Positions 37,862 through 48,800 of a stretch of 64,000 nt of DNA are shown here, piece after piece (the stretch's first letter is position 1; each line of letters begins with the position of its first letter). Location: the NCBI GenBank assembly GCA_947561395.2, contig OX387182.1, positions 7,922,595-7,986,594 of the forward strand, in the 5' to 3' direction. The notes below the pieces were generated by a model. The model saw nothing but the letters and a program-made list of their open reading frames with translations. It was not told the origin of the DNA and did no database searches. Origin of the DNA: Buxus sempervirens (taxonomy: Eukaryota > Streptophyta > Magnoliopsida > Buxales > Buxaceae). The position numbers were made by a program, and so were the translations under genes.

Positions 37862-39359
37862 GGTGACTGTCGTACACAACCAAAGATAAACCACTACTTA
37901 AAAATATGCATATAGCAAGGTGAGTAGGGATCGTTCCACCGAGAGTTTCTATCTCTTCTTATGCTTTAGAAAACAGAATTAAGAGGGGGTTTTTGTCACA
38001 ATGAGATCAGAAAATAACAGATTACTAAAAACTTTAATAAATCAATCAAGAAAACAAACCTTGGTCTAAGTTAACATCCACCATCGGAATATCAAAGCTG
38101 ATCATAGATGCTAGAATATATCAATTCATACATTAAACATTCACCCTTGGAAATACTTTCCAAACTCTTTCAATTATAGATAATCAGAAAACAAGCGATC
38201 TAATTAACCCTAACTACTAAACAACCTCACAAAGGCGGTAAAGATTTAATCCAGCAGCAGCTTTAGGGACAAGGAAGATTGATGAATCTAAACAATACAA
38301 TCACAAGCGGCTGTATTTAATCTAGCAGAAAATTCTTCCTAAAGTCTAACAATTCCTGACGCAGCAAATTATTAAACCTCAGTTGCTTCACAGATTAGAG
38401 GGATCAAACAATTACGGATTTGATATCTAGCCTAGCAATAAATTGCAACGAATAATAAACTAGTAGGCCTCCTAGCAATTAGACGGAACAATCATGAGAA
38501 TAAACATAGAAGAATATCAATGCTCAAGTATAAACTGAACAATTAAAACATTAAGATCTCACAGCTTTATTAATTCCGAGGTTTCAGCCTCCTTTGACCA
38601 AGAATAAATGTTTAGCCACACATGGCCATGAATCACAAACTCAGAAGAAGAAGAAAGGGAGAAGAAGAAGAAGAGAAAAGAGGACCTCCAGAACTCAGAA
38701 AAACTCCCTTTTTAAAGAGAAAAATCATGAACTTTCCTTCTAAGCCTCCTTAGGAAGAGAGAACTCCCTTTCCTAGTATATCCACGACTTTCCAAGTCCA
38801 AAAACGACCTAATCTCTTTTATTAGAAACCCTTAAAACTCTCCCTAAAAACTAGAAGAAGATCCCCAAGAAAAAGGAAATAAATCCGCAAAGTTCGGAAT
38901 TTTATAACAGGTTTTTCTTCTTGATCGTTCGAACGCTCAGCGAACGCGGGTCGAACGCTCAAGTTAAAAAGCTATTTCTTCATCTCTTGTTCGAACGCTC
39001 AGCGAACGGTCAGCGAACGCTGCTCTCGGGTTTCTCTGTAGAACACCAACATTCGAACGGCCAGCCAACGGTCAGCGAACGCTGCTCTCGGGTTTCTCTG
39101 CAGAACACCAACGTTCGAACGGCCATCGAACGTTCAGCGAACGGTGAACATATCTTCTTCAATTTGACTCTGATTTTTACGCCGTTTGAACCATGACTTC
39201 TATAATCACCAAGAGTATCTACTTAGCTTCATTTTTCCCACATGCTGCCAATTGTCACCTAAATCAAAATATGAGCATAATCAGTGTATTTAGGCACAAA
39301 AGTAAATTCAAAAGGTTACACATTAGTAGAGAAAAATATAACAAATTGAGTTCTTATCA
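37862..39359. mobile_element. nested insertion, 1.5 kb (solo LTR-like)
   Basis: Flanked by taatct on both sides (37856-37861 and 39360-39365). The ends are ggtgactgtcgtacac and gagttcttatca. It contains the 'gtagggatcgttccacc' wording common in plant LTRs and a tandem GTTCGAACG region at 38930-39145, and shares the cttcaattt-tgaaccatgactt sentence with the SIRE-like LTR. No coding capacity. The exact class is uncertain. Confidence 0.55.
38930..39145. repeat. tandem GTTCGAACG-containing repeats
   Basis: About 65-base units containing gttcgaacg, ccaacggtcagcgaacg and ctgctctcgggtttctctg occur two to three times in a row. Partial analogues lie in the SIRE-like LTR at 10140-10330. Confidence 0.7.
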
Positions 39360-39950
39360 TAATCTCTGCCGAATTCTGACGGGATTGATTACCATGATAT
39401 TCTTTTGACTTCTACATTGATCTTGTCAATTGTCTGTCAGTGGAATTGCATGGTCCTGTGATGCTAATGCCACGCTGTAATTTTTCTTGAATTTGGATTT
39501 TCCTGCCATACTGTAATTGAACCATGCTGCATTTTTCCCTGACTGGAATTTCAATTCTTGAATTTCACAACTTCCAATGATCCCCTTCACAAGCTGTGAC
39601 TTATTCCTTTCCCCCTAATTTGCTTTGGTGGTAGTACACTTCTTATCAATGTGTCGCTTCACTTGTCAAAGCCCTTCCATGATTGGTTACTAGGACTTCA
39701 ACCCTTTCCGCTTGTATGTAGGAGCCCTGCAATAGGTTATCAGATATTAGGCTCTGTACAGAGAACAAATGCCAATTCTCTTAGGACACCAAAAATTCTA
39801 GAAGATTCCCGATGAACCGAAACCTAGGCTAAAAGCAAGGTAATTTGAATTGAAATCTAGATTAAGAGCAAGGTGAGATTCTTGATAAACAAACAAGGTA
39901 AATTTTTTGATAAATTTGAAATGAAATTAATAAAACACTTCCCTGTGTAG

Positions 39951-42751
39951 ATGGCTAGGAGTCGTTCCCGAGTTAGAGAGGAGGCTGACCCTGCTGATCA
40001 GCCCTCCAGTTCGCGGACTCGGACAGAGGCGAGCTCCAGCGCCACCTTGTCTGAGCCATTAGGTGACTCCAGAGAGAGTTCTGCTGAGGTAGGCTTTCAA
40101 AATTTTTCCTTTCTTTCTTTCTTCCTTGTACACAAATCTTCACGCTGTTCCTTTGCAATTCAGCCCGTGGTTGCACCCGCTCGTGGTCGAGGTCGAGGCA
40201 GAGGCAGAGTTCCGGATCAGGCCCCTGAGGGCGAGAGAGGCCGTGGCAGAGGCCGAGGCAGAGCCAGAGATACGGCTCCGGAGGGGGTTGCTGTAGCTCT
40301 GGCAGGGGTCTCTGAGGAGTTGAGGGCCTCTGTGCATGATACAGAGCTCCTCCATGGCTTGGATAGCCATCCTTCCATGTGCATCAGAGCAGATGTGCCG
40401 CTTCCCTATCATTCCTCCCACTTACGAGGTAGCTGGGGCAGATTTAGTGATCTAGCTCAGTCGCTTTCTCCAGCACTCAGGCGGGAGTTTGGGAGGTGCC
40501 ACCTGGACCATTTTCTTAGCATCCCATCCTTCCGAGCCGACCGTCCGCTTATTTTTGCCATGATGGAGAGATATTTCCCAGAGACGCAGTCATTCCATCT
40601 GCCGGACGTGGAGCTGGGGATCCACCCCTCCGATTTTGTGATGATTACGGGCATTCCTCTGACGGGGCGGACCATTGTCTTGGAGCGGCCTTCTGCGGAG
40701 GATATGGGACTTCTCCTGGGATATCAGGCCCTGCCACCTACTGCTTGGGATGGGCGGAGCGGCCGGCTCTCCATTATCTGGCTGCGGGAGAGTCTGGCTC
40801 GACATTTTGAGGGGAGACACAGGACTGTGGCTGTGGATGATGCTGCTTTTGTTCCTATCTTCCGGCACGTATTCTTGCTGATGTTGGGGAGCTGCTTCTT
40901 CCCGAAGGATACTACCGGCGTCAGCCCACTTTTCCTAGACGCTTTGAGAGATCTCCGCCAGACCCGTCAGCTGGCATGGGGCCGACTCATCTATGGGACC
41001 ATCCTGGCTGGGCTGTGCCGAGGGGTTCGAGGCTTAGCATCTCCGAGAGGCGATGGAGTTAGCAGCCGGTTCTTCTGGCAGATTCTACAGGTATTGCATT
41101 CATCTATCTGGTTTAAGTCCTTAGGCTTTATCTTTTCTTGACTGATTTTTCTTTTTTTTTTTTTTTTTTAGGTGTTCATGTACACCTATATGACCTTCTT
41201 CCGCCCCTCTCCGGTTCCTGAGGTTGCGGATTTCCCTGTGGCCCTGCGATGGTCGGCCCAGGTTCGAGATGCTGATAGGAGCCAGCCTCGCACTGCCCGG
41301 GTGCACTTAGACCGTGCCCGCCGATCTGATGTAAGCCTTTTATCTTTTCCTTTTCCTTTCCTGTATTTTGACTGTACCTGACAGTTTCCCTTTTTTGCAG
41401 CTCCTTCTGTCCCGATTTGATGACGTGGATGTTGGGGTGGCTCGTGAGATGGCGGTACAGGACGCCTTCGATAGAGATCGACGACGTCAGCCCTACCAGT
41501 GCTTCCTCGGGAGGCTTGGTAGGGTGATGTACTTAGGAGAGCGACTATACTTCCAGCACACCAGCGCACTTCGCATCCCCGTCCCTCCTCCTCCTGTGGG
41601 CCCCGACACACTCCTTCCCGGCTTCGACGTGGATCAGTTTGATCATTTTCTGGATGCAGAGGGGCTCACAGTAGCCGGAGATTACAACGAGTGGTTCCAG
41701 AGGGTGTCTATTGGATGCTTGATGGATCGACCCACTCGTGCCGGGGTGACAGAGATTGGCGGGATCCGCATCCGGATCCATGAGGACACAGTAAGTCTTG
41801 TACTTTTCATATCTTCATCTTTTCTTCCTTTATGTATTTCTGATCCTGCTTCTATTCTTGCTGGCAGGTACACGAGCTGAATACCATCCGGGACCGGTTT
41901 GAGAGTCAGCGGGCTGCGATCGATGATATGATCGCTGAGCACGATGCGGTCGTGGCCCAGCGGGATGCCCGGATCAGGGAGCTGGAGGCCCTGGTTGCTG
42001 AGCTCCAGGCTAGACAGGTATCTGGCCTTCTTATATTTTCTTTTCTTTCATTTTCCTGTTTCTGCTATTCTGATATGCTTGTTTGACTTGTGCAGGGCCC
42101 GGTCCATGATCAGGATGCCTTCTTTGAGCATGATTTCCTGATTCCTGACCCATCTCCTGCTCGGGCCTCTGATCCTGTGGATGTCCCAGCTGCTGATCCT
42201 GGTGATGCTCCAGTGATGGTTCCTGAGCCAGAGGAGGTCCCTGCTGCCGACCCAGTGGCTCCTGCAGATGCCCCGGCTGTTCCAGTGATGGTTCATGAGC
42301 CGGAGGAGGTCCCTGCTGCTGACCCAGTGGATCCGGATCCTCCAGTGCCTGCTGTAGATATCCTTGGTATGCTTCCTTTAGTTTTTCCTCTTTGGTTTCT
42401 TCTGATGCTTTCATTTCTGATTTTTCTTTTTTTCCTGTTGATTCAGATGTTTCTGCTCCTGGCCATTCTTCTGCTGCCGGGTCTTCTGGAGCTGCGGGAG
42501 CAGAGCCTGCTATGGCTGAGGGTCCAGTCGGGCCGGTCGCTTTTGAGGCAGAGGCCTCCTCCCCAGATTCCACTCCTGCTCTACCCCCAGACATCGAGGA
42601 GTATTGCCTGGAGTATCGGCTCCAGCAGGTGGTGGGTCGGCATCCTCGCCATGCAGCCGAGCGGATCCTTGCATACTCTAGAGGCCGAGCACTTTGGGGG
42701 AGAGGCCGTAGAGGTGGACGCGGCCGAGGACGCGGGGATGATCCTGCATAG
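39951..42751 (+). CDS. plant mobile domain (PMD/MAIN-like) protein, antisense to gag-pol
   Basis: Seven in-frame exons with GT-AG introns: 39951-40088, 40164-41090, 41172-41330, 41401-41790, 41868-42017, 42096-42366, 42447-42751; 779 aa. Domains: Arg-Gly-rich N-terminus (about 50-85), then a plant mobile domain (about 125-530; FLSIPSFRADRPLIFAMMER, HLPDVELGIHPSDF, ITGIPLTG, WGRLIYGTILAGLCRG). A coiled coil (about 539-588, exon 5), Pro/Asp/Glu repeats (EEVPAADP) and a C-terminal RGRRGGRGRGRG tail follow. PMD proteins of the MAIN/MAIL family act in the nucleus in silencing and genome stability, and PMD-type extra ORFs are known in Tat elements. The ATG directly follows a tgtag acceptor-like site, so the leader may be spliced. 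It looks intact. Its role for the element is unknown. Confidence 0.85.
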
Positions 42752-42967
42752 GAGTAGATTAGGATTTTTTTTTTCATTTTCATGTATTTATATCATCATC
42801 CCTGTACAAAACTTCCAGATTTATATGAAAAAAACTTTTTATTCATTCTATCATGTCTTGCACATCTTTTGTTCTCAATTTTATGCAATTATGACATGTA
42901 AGCAGGTAAAACAGGTAAAAAATTCGGATTTTTTCATCCTTAGCTCTTTTTTTGCATTTTTTCTCGG

Positions 42968-43108
42968 TATCCGGTTTGACATACCGGATACATTGATTGG
43001 TCTTTGTATCCGGTATGTCATACCGGATATTCATGGAATCCTCTGTATCCGGTATACTTATCCGGATATTACTAAAGCCTTTGTATCCGGTCTGAGTTAC
43101 CGGATATG
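42968..43108. repeat. four ATCCGG/CCGGAT palindromes upstream of second antisense gene
   Basis: Four units of the form tatccggt-N6-accggata, spaced by about 15 bases, lie between the end of the PMD gene and the TATA box of the next gene. The same module is in each LTR, so it is a likely cis-regulatory element or structured region. Confidence 0.85.
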
Positions 43109-43118
43109 TTAAAAGATG

Positions 43119-43127
43119 CTATAAATG
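43119..43127 (+). promoter_or_regulatory. TATA box of second antisense gene
   Basis: ctataaatg, about 110 bases before the ATG at 43237 and directly after the palindrome cluster. It suggests independent plus-strand transcription. Confidence 0.6.
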
Positions 43128-43236
43128 CAACCTGCCTCGGGATTTGAGCATTTTTTACGAGTTTTTGAGTTTAGAAACCCCCTTTTTCGCCTTTTTCTTC
43201 CTCCTCTTGAGTTCTAGCTTGCTCCCGTCAAATCCA

Positions 43237-44943
43237 ATGGAATCCGGATCATCTTCTGCCCCATTATTGCCTGTCCACACTGCCTCCCCTGCAAAACAGC
43301 CTTTTAGATCAAAACCCCCAAATCTCACTAGGTACAACCCTGTGGATTCCTTTTACACAAGGTGGGTTAACTCTATGTCCCTAGATGAGGAGAGGAGATG
43401 GGGTACTACCAATCTAGGCCATACCCTGCTTATTCCCAAGGTTCCCTTTAGGTGGGAGATTATAGAGGCCATGATTGGTCATTGGGTTCCTGATCTCAAC
43501 TTGTTCCGTTTTGGGACCCATGAGATGACCCCAACTATTGAGGAGGTGGAAACCATCCTGGGCCTGAGGTTTGATGAGAAGGTGGTGAATCCACCTCTTA
43601 GGCCCAGTTACAAGAAGGAAGCTTCTACTTTTTTGGGCATAGGGAAGAAGGACTTGGGGGATTCTGACACCCTTTTGACCCTATCTAAGGCTTTTTTGAC
43701 TGAGAAGCTTTTGAGGGGAGAAGATAAGGAGGCCCGATTCAATGCGTTGACCCTAATAGTGGTCAACCAGTTGCTTTTCCCACGGGAGGATGACGAGGTG
43801 AACTTGGCCTTGATTTCCGTGATATGCCAGGTTCGGGAGAGGGAGAGGTTGGCCCCTATGATTTTAGCAGGGATGTATCAGGCCTTGACCGACTGCTACA
43901 ATAGGAAGTCGAAACGCTTCCTAGCATGTGCCCAGATCCTGCAGGTAAAAAAAATTCTTTTTTTTCTTTTTTTTTCTTGCTTTTTTGGCTTTCTTTTTGC
44001 CTTTTTTGCTTTTTTTGCCTTTTTTTTTTACACAATGTGCTGACACATCTCTCTTCCTTTACAGCTTTGGCTCCTTGATCATTTGAGCCAGATTGAAGAG
44101 ATCAATCGACACTTCTTCCCGAGTCTAAAAGTCCCTCTCTTGATGAGCAACAGGGGGTGCCCCGATATTCCAGGGGGCAAACAGGGCTGGTTCACTTTCT
44201 TGGGCTCGCTTCAGGATGACCAGGTGAGATGGCCTGGTACTTATCAGCCTAATGCAGAGACAGTGATTAGCTTCCGTGACCGCAACTTTTTGATCCTAGC
44301 GGGCCTGAAGCATGCAGTGCTGTATCTTCCTCTGCGGGTCCTTCGTCAGTTCCGTGCGACCCAGGGGATTATCATCCCATGTGGATATGAGGATCGTCTT
44401 GGGCCCCTTTCTATGAAGCTGAATGCCTGGTTGATGAAGGAGTGGTCCTATGTCCGCTTCATGCATGGTCCAGTCTTCTCAGAAGCCCATGTGAAGGATT
44501 ATCTCTTCTGGATTAAGGAACAGATACAGACTCAGGCCCCGGTACCTGAAGATCCTCCTGTAGTCTTGGCTCCCACCTATGAGGACATTCTAGAGTCCGA
44601 GCGGGCTTCTCATAGGCGGCTTCAGCAGATATGGGTACGGGAGGCCCAGGAGCTCAGGATACAGGGCGCTTATCTGGAGAGGCAGCTTGAGGAGCAGGTC
44701 TCACGCCGTATTGCCGTGGAAGAGAAGCTGGAGGAGCAGAGGCAGGCTCGTTGCTTTGAGGTCCGTATGATCCGGCAGAAGTACCAGGATACTTTGGCCA
44801 GCCTTAGGAGTATGAGGATCCAGCAGGCCCTTTTAGATGAGGTCATTTCCTTCCTGAGTGATCCCGCTGCAGAGGGGGCTTCAGGAGTCATTGCAGCTCA
44901 GGCAGCTCGGATTCGGGAGCTTGAGGAGCGGCTAGGAGACTAG
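43237..44943 (+). CDS. DUF7745-like / PMD-related plant transposon protein with coiled coil
   Basis: Two exons, 43237-43944 and 44065-44943, joined by a GT-AG intron with a T-rich tail; 528 aa. The ATG at 43237 follows a TATA box. Residues about 25-350 carry FYTRWVNSMSLDEERRWG, PTIEEVETILGLRFDE, then RDRNFLILAGLKHAVLYLPLRVLRQF and CGYEDRLGPLSMKLNAWLMKEW. These resemble the DUF7745 type found in plant transposon-associated proteins, a distant relative of PMD. Residues about 375-528 are a long coiled coil (RRLQQIWVREAQELRIQ, ELEERLGD). It is tail-to-tail with pol. No break seen. Family assignment is from memory of motifs; the function is unknown. Confidence 0.75.
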
Positions 44944-45879
44944 CTTTATTTCCTGCACATTTTTCATACCTTTGTACAAAATTGAACTCCAATAGTGGGA
45001 ATACAAAGGATTTAATTCAAAAATAAAGTTTTTATATTTTTGGCCTCAGAACGCTCAGATGCTTGTAAAAACAAAGGTTTTATGAAAAGTATTTGATTTC
45101 TCATCACTGGCCAAAGTAAAATTTTTCCTTTTTTATATTTTTTTGTTTTTTGAAATTTGGTCCATGCACTTAATCACCTATAATTAAAGGAATTAGAACC
45201 AGGTTAAATAATGAAAAGGGTAGTCCACAAAATACTGAGGGATCAGAACCGTCCATCTTAGGACCTTTAGAGTCATCCCCAAATGCCAAAACTGCCCCAT
45301 TCTGCTCATGCCAACTTTGCTTCAATCTCAGATTTCCATGATCAACTCAACCTCTGATTTTCTTTCATTTTTCTTATTTTTTTTCTTTTTGCCTTTTTGC
45401 CAATATTGCCCCTAGCGCCAGTTACGGTTTTCACTAGGGCCGGCTTTTGAATTCCGTCATCACCCATCTTACTCTGATATTTGAATGAACAAGCTAAGAT
45501 CACCGAGGGCTTAAAAATAGGACGAAATAAAGGCTAGGCTCAGTTTATGAAAGAAAGGGTATTAAAGGCTCAAAAATTTTCAAGTGTGGAAATAGGTCAA
45601 CCGGACTTACAGTCATGATGAATTTAACCCTTTTTCCCCAAATTGCATTTTTTGCATTTTTTTTTCACACTTGGCTTTCATTTGCCATTTTCATTGGTTT
45701 TCCTCTCTTTTTCTTTTTCTTTCCTCACTTTTGCCCCAATTGATTTTGCCCCAATTTGACTGTAAATACGGTTTGGGTTGATCAAAGAAACGAACCGGCT
45801 CAACTTGGCTAGACTAGGGATGGAAATTTTGAAGGAAGTAAAGAAAAATGGCCTCGGATCCTTTCCTAGAAATATTCAC
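44944..45879. other. convergent spacer between antisense genes and pol
   Basis: 936 bases between the stop of the plus-strand gene and the stop of pol. No ORF. Reversed, its 45205-45860 part matches 63215-63905 downstream of pol in the second copy. Confidence 0.7.
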
Positions 45880-48800
45880 TCAAGGGAAATACCTTTTTAC
45901 TGCATCAGAGTTAATGGGCTCAGGAAAATCTGACCCATCCATTTCTGCTAAGATGAGTGCACCCCCTGACAGTACTTTCTTGACGACATATGGGCCTTCC
46001 CAATTGGGCTTGAACTTACCACGAGGATCTTCCAAAAATGGTAGAATTTTCTTTAGCACTAAGTTTCCTTCTTGGAAAGTTCTGGGCCTCACTTTCTTAT
46101 TGTAAGCCCGGGCCATTCTCTTCTGGTACAACTGTCCATGGCAAAGTGCTTTCAACCGCTTTTCTTCTATCAGGTTAAGTTGATCATGTCTTGATTGGAC
46201 CCATTCGGCTTCTTCTAGTTCTGCTTCCATGAGCACTTGGAGTGATGGGATCTCTACTTCCACAGGCAAGACTGCTTCCATCCCATAGACTAGGGAGTAC
46301 GGGGTTGCCCCAGTTGAAGTCCGGATCGAGGTTCTGTAGGCATGTAGAGCAAGTGGCAGCATTTCATGCCAATCCTTGTAGCTCACTACCATCTTCTGAA
46401 TGATTTTCTTTATGTTCTTGTTTGCTGCTTCCACTGCCCCATTCATCTTTGGCCTGTACGGAGCTGACTTATGATGGGTGATCTGAAACTGCTCACACAT
46501 TTTCTTCATGTCCTTGTTCTTAATATTTGAAGCATTGTCTGATACTATGGCACTTGGCAGTCCATAGCGACAAATGATATTGTGCTTAAAAAATTTCATA
46601 ACATGGTTGCTTGTGATATTTGCATACGAAGCTGCTTCCACCCACTTAGTGAAGTAGTCAATCGCCACCAGGATGAATCTGTGACCGTTCGATGCCTTAG
46701 GGGAGATCATGCCGATGACATCTATGCCCCACATAGAGAAGGGCCAGGGTGATGTCATGTTGTGCAGCTCACCTGGGGGTGCATGCTTGTTATCTGCATA
46801 TATCTGGCATTGGTGGCACCTCCTGACATGTATACAGCAGTCATGCTCCATGGTTGTCCAGTAGTATCCCAGCCTCAGGATCTTCTTAGCCAGCATGTGC
46901 CCACTCATATGGGGCCCACAGACTCCTCCATGTACCGTCTCGATCAACCTTTCCGATTCAGCCTTGGCTACACATCTTAGCAGAATGTCATTATGTGACC
47001 TCTTGTACACATGTCCACCACTTAGCAGAAATTGACCAGCCAATCTCTGTATTGTTCTCTTCTCAGTAGCAGTGGCATTTTCTGGCAGACTCCGATTGTT
47101 CAAGAAATTTTTGATATCTTGGAACCACGGTGCTTCTTCTTCTGGTGCTCCCTCTAGAACAAGACAGTAAGCCGGTTCATCTCTAACCTCAATTTCCAGC
47201 GGTCTGATGTCTACTCCTTCAGGTATGCTGACCATTGAAGCTAATGTTGCTAGAGCATCCGCAAACTGATTCTTGGCCCTTGGCATATAGTTGAAGGAAA
47301 TTCGAGTGAAATTTGTGCTTATTTCTTCTAAATACTGGTGATAGGGGATCAATTTGTGATCCTTGGTTTTCCATTCACCAGTTGTTTGGAAGATGATAAG
47401 ACTCGAATCCCCGTATACGTCAAATTCCTCTACTCCATGATCCATGGCTGCTTGTAATCCAATTATGCATGCTTCATATTCTGCTATGTTTTTAGTGCAC
47501 TGGAATCTCAGCTTTACTGCAATCGGGATGTGTGAACCATCCGGTTTAACCAAGACTGCCCCTATTCCGTTCCCATTCATATTGGCGGCCCCATCAAAGA
47601 ACATCTGCCAAGAACTCTCACTGTCCTCCTCTTCGGTGTACAGAATTACCTCATCTGGAAAGTTGGTCTTCAAGGGTTGATATTCTGGCAGAGGATGTGC
47701 AGCCAGGTGATCAGCTATGGCTTGACCCTTGATTGCCTTCTGGGTGATGTACGTGAGGTCAAACTCGGACAGTAGTAGTTGCCACTTGGCTGTTCTGCCA
47801 GTCAGTGCCGGTTTCTCAAATAAATACTTCAGCGGGTCCATCCGGGATATCAATAGTGTGGAGTGACTAAGGAAATAATACCTTAGCCTCTGAGTGGCCC
47901 ACACTAGAGCACAGCAAGTCTTTTCCAATGGTGAGTATTTGGCTTCATATTCTGTGAATTTTTTACTCAGATAGTAAATTGCCCTTTCTTTTCTACCAGT
48001 CTCATCATGTTGCCCCAAGACACATCCCATCGACGTTTCCAACACTGACAAGTACAGGATCAGCGGTCTTCCTGGAGTTGGTGGCATTAGTACCGGTGGG
48101 TTCAGCAAATACCTCTTTATTGTGTCAAATGCCTGCTGGCAATCCTCATTCCAGACCGTAGGGTTATCTTTTCTCAAAAGTTTGAAAATTGGTTCACAGA
48201 TAGCAGTGAGCTGTGCTATGAACCGGCTTATGTACTGAATTCTTCCAAGAAAGCCCCTGACCTCTTTCTCGGTTCTGGGTGCTGGCATTTCAATTATGGC
48301 CTTGGCGTTAGCCGGGTCAATTTCAATTCCCCTTCGGCTCACTATAAACCCAAGCAACTTTCCTGATGTAGCCCCAAAGACGCACTTAGCCGGGTTAAGC
48401 CGTAGACTGTACTTCCTGAGCCGATCAAACACTTTCTTCAGGTTGATCAAGTGGTCCTCCTCTTTGCAGGATTTGGCAATCATATCGTCCACATAGACCT
48501 CCATCTCCTTATGGATCATGTCATGAAATAGTGCAGTCATGGCCCGCTGGTATGTCGCCCCAGCGTTTTTAAGCCCAAATGGCATGACTGTGTAGTGGAA
48601 TGTGCCCCAAGGTGTGATAAATGCTGTTTTCTCTTGATCCTCCTTAGCCATCTTGATCTGATTATATCCCGAGAAACCATCCATGAAGGAAAACAGGCTA
48701 TGTACCGCAGTATTATCGACCAGAATGTCGATGTGTGGAAGCGGAAAATCGTCCTTTGGGCTTGCCCTGTTCAAGTTTCTATAGTCCACGCACATTCGGA

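Noticed and set aside
42031-42783. 250-aa minus-strand ORF
   Set aside because: Mirror of the Pro/Asp/Glu-repeat exon of the PMD gene; repetitive composition keeps the frame open.
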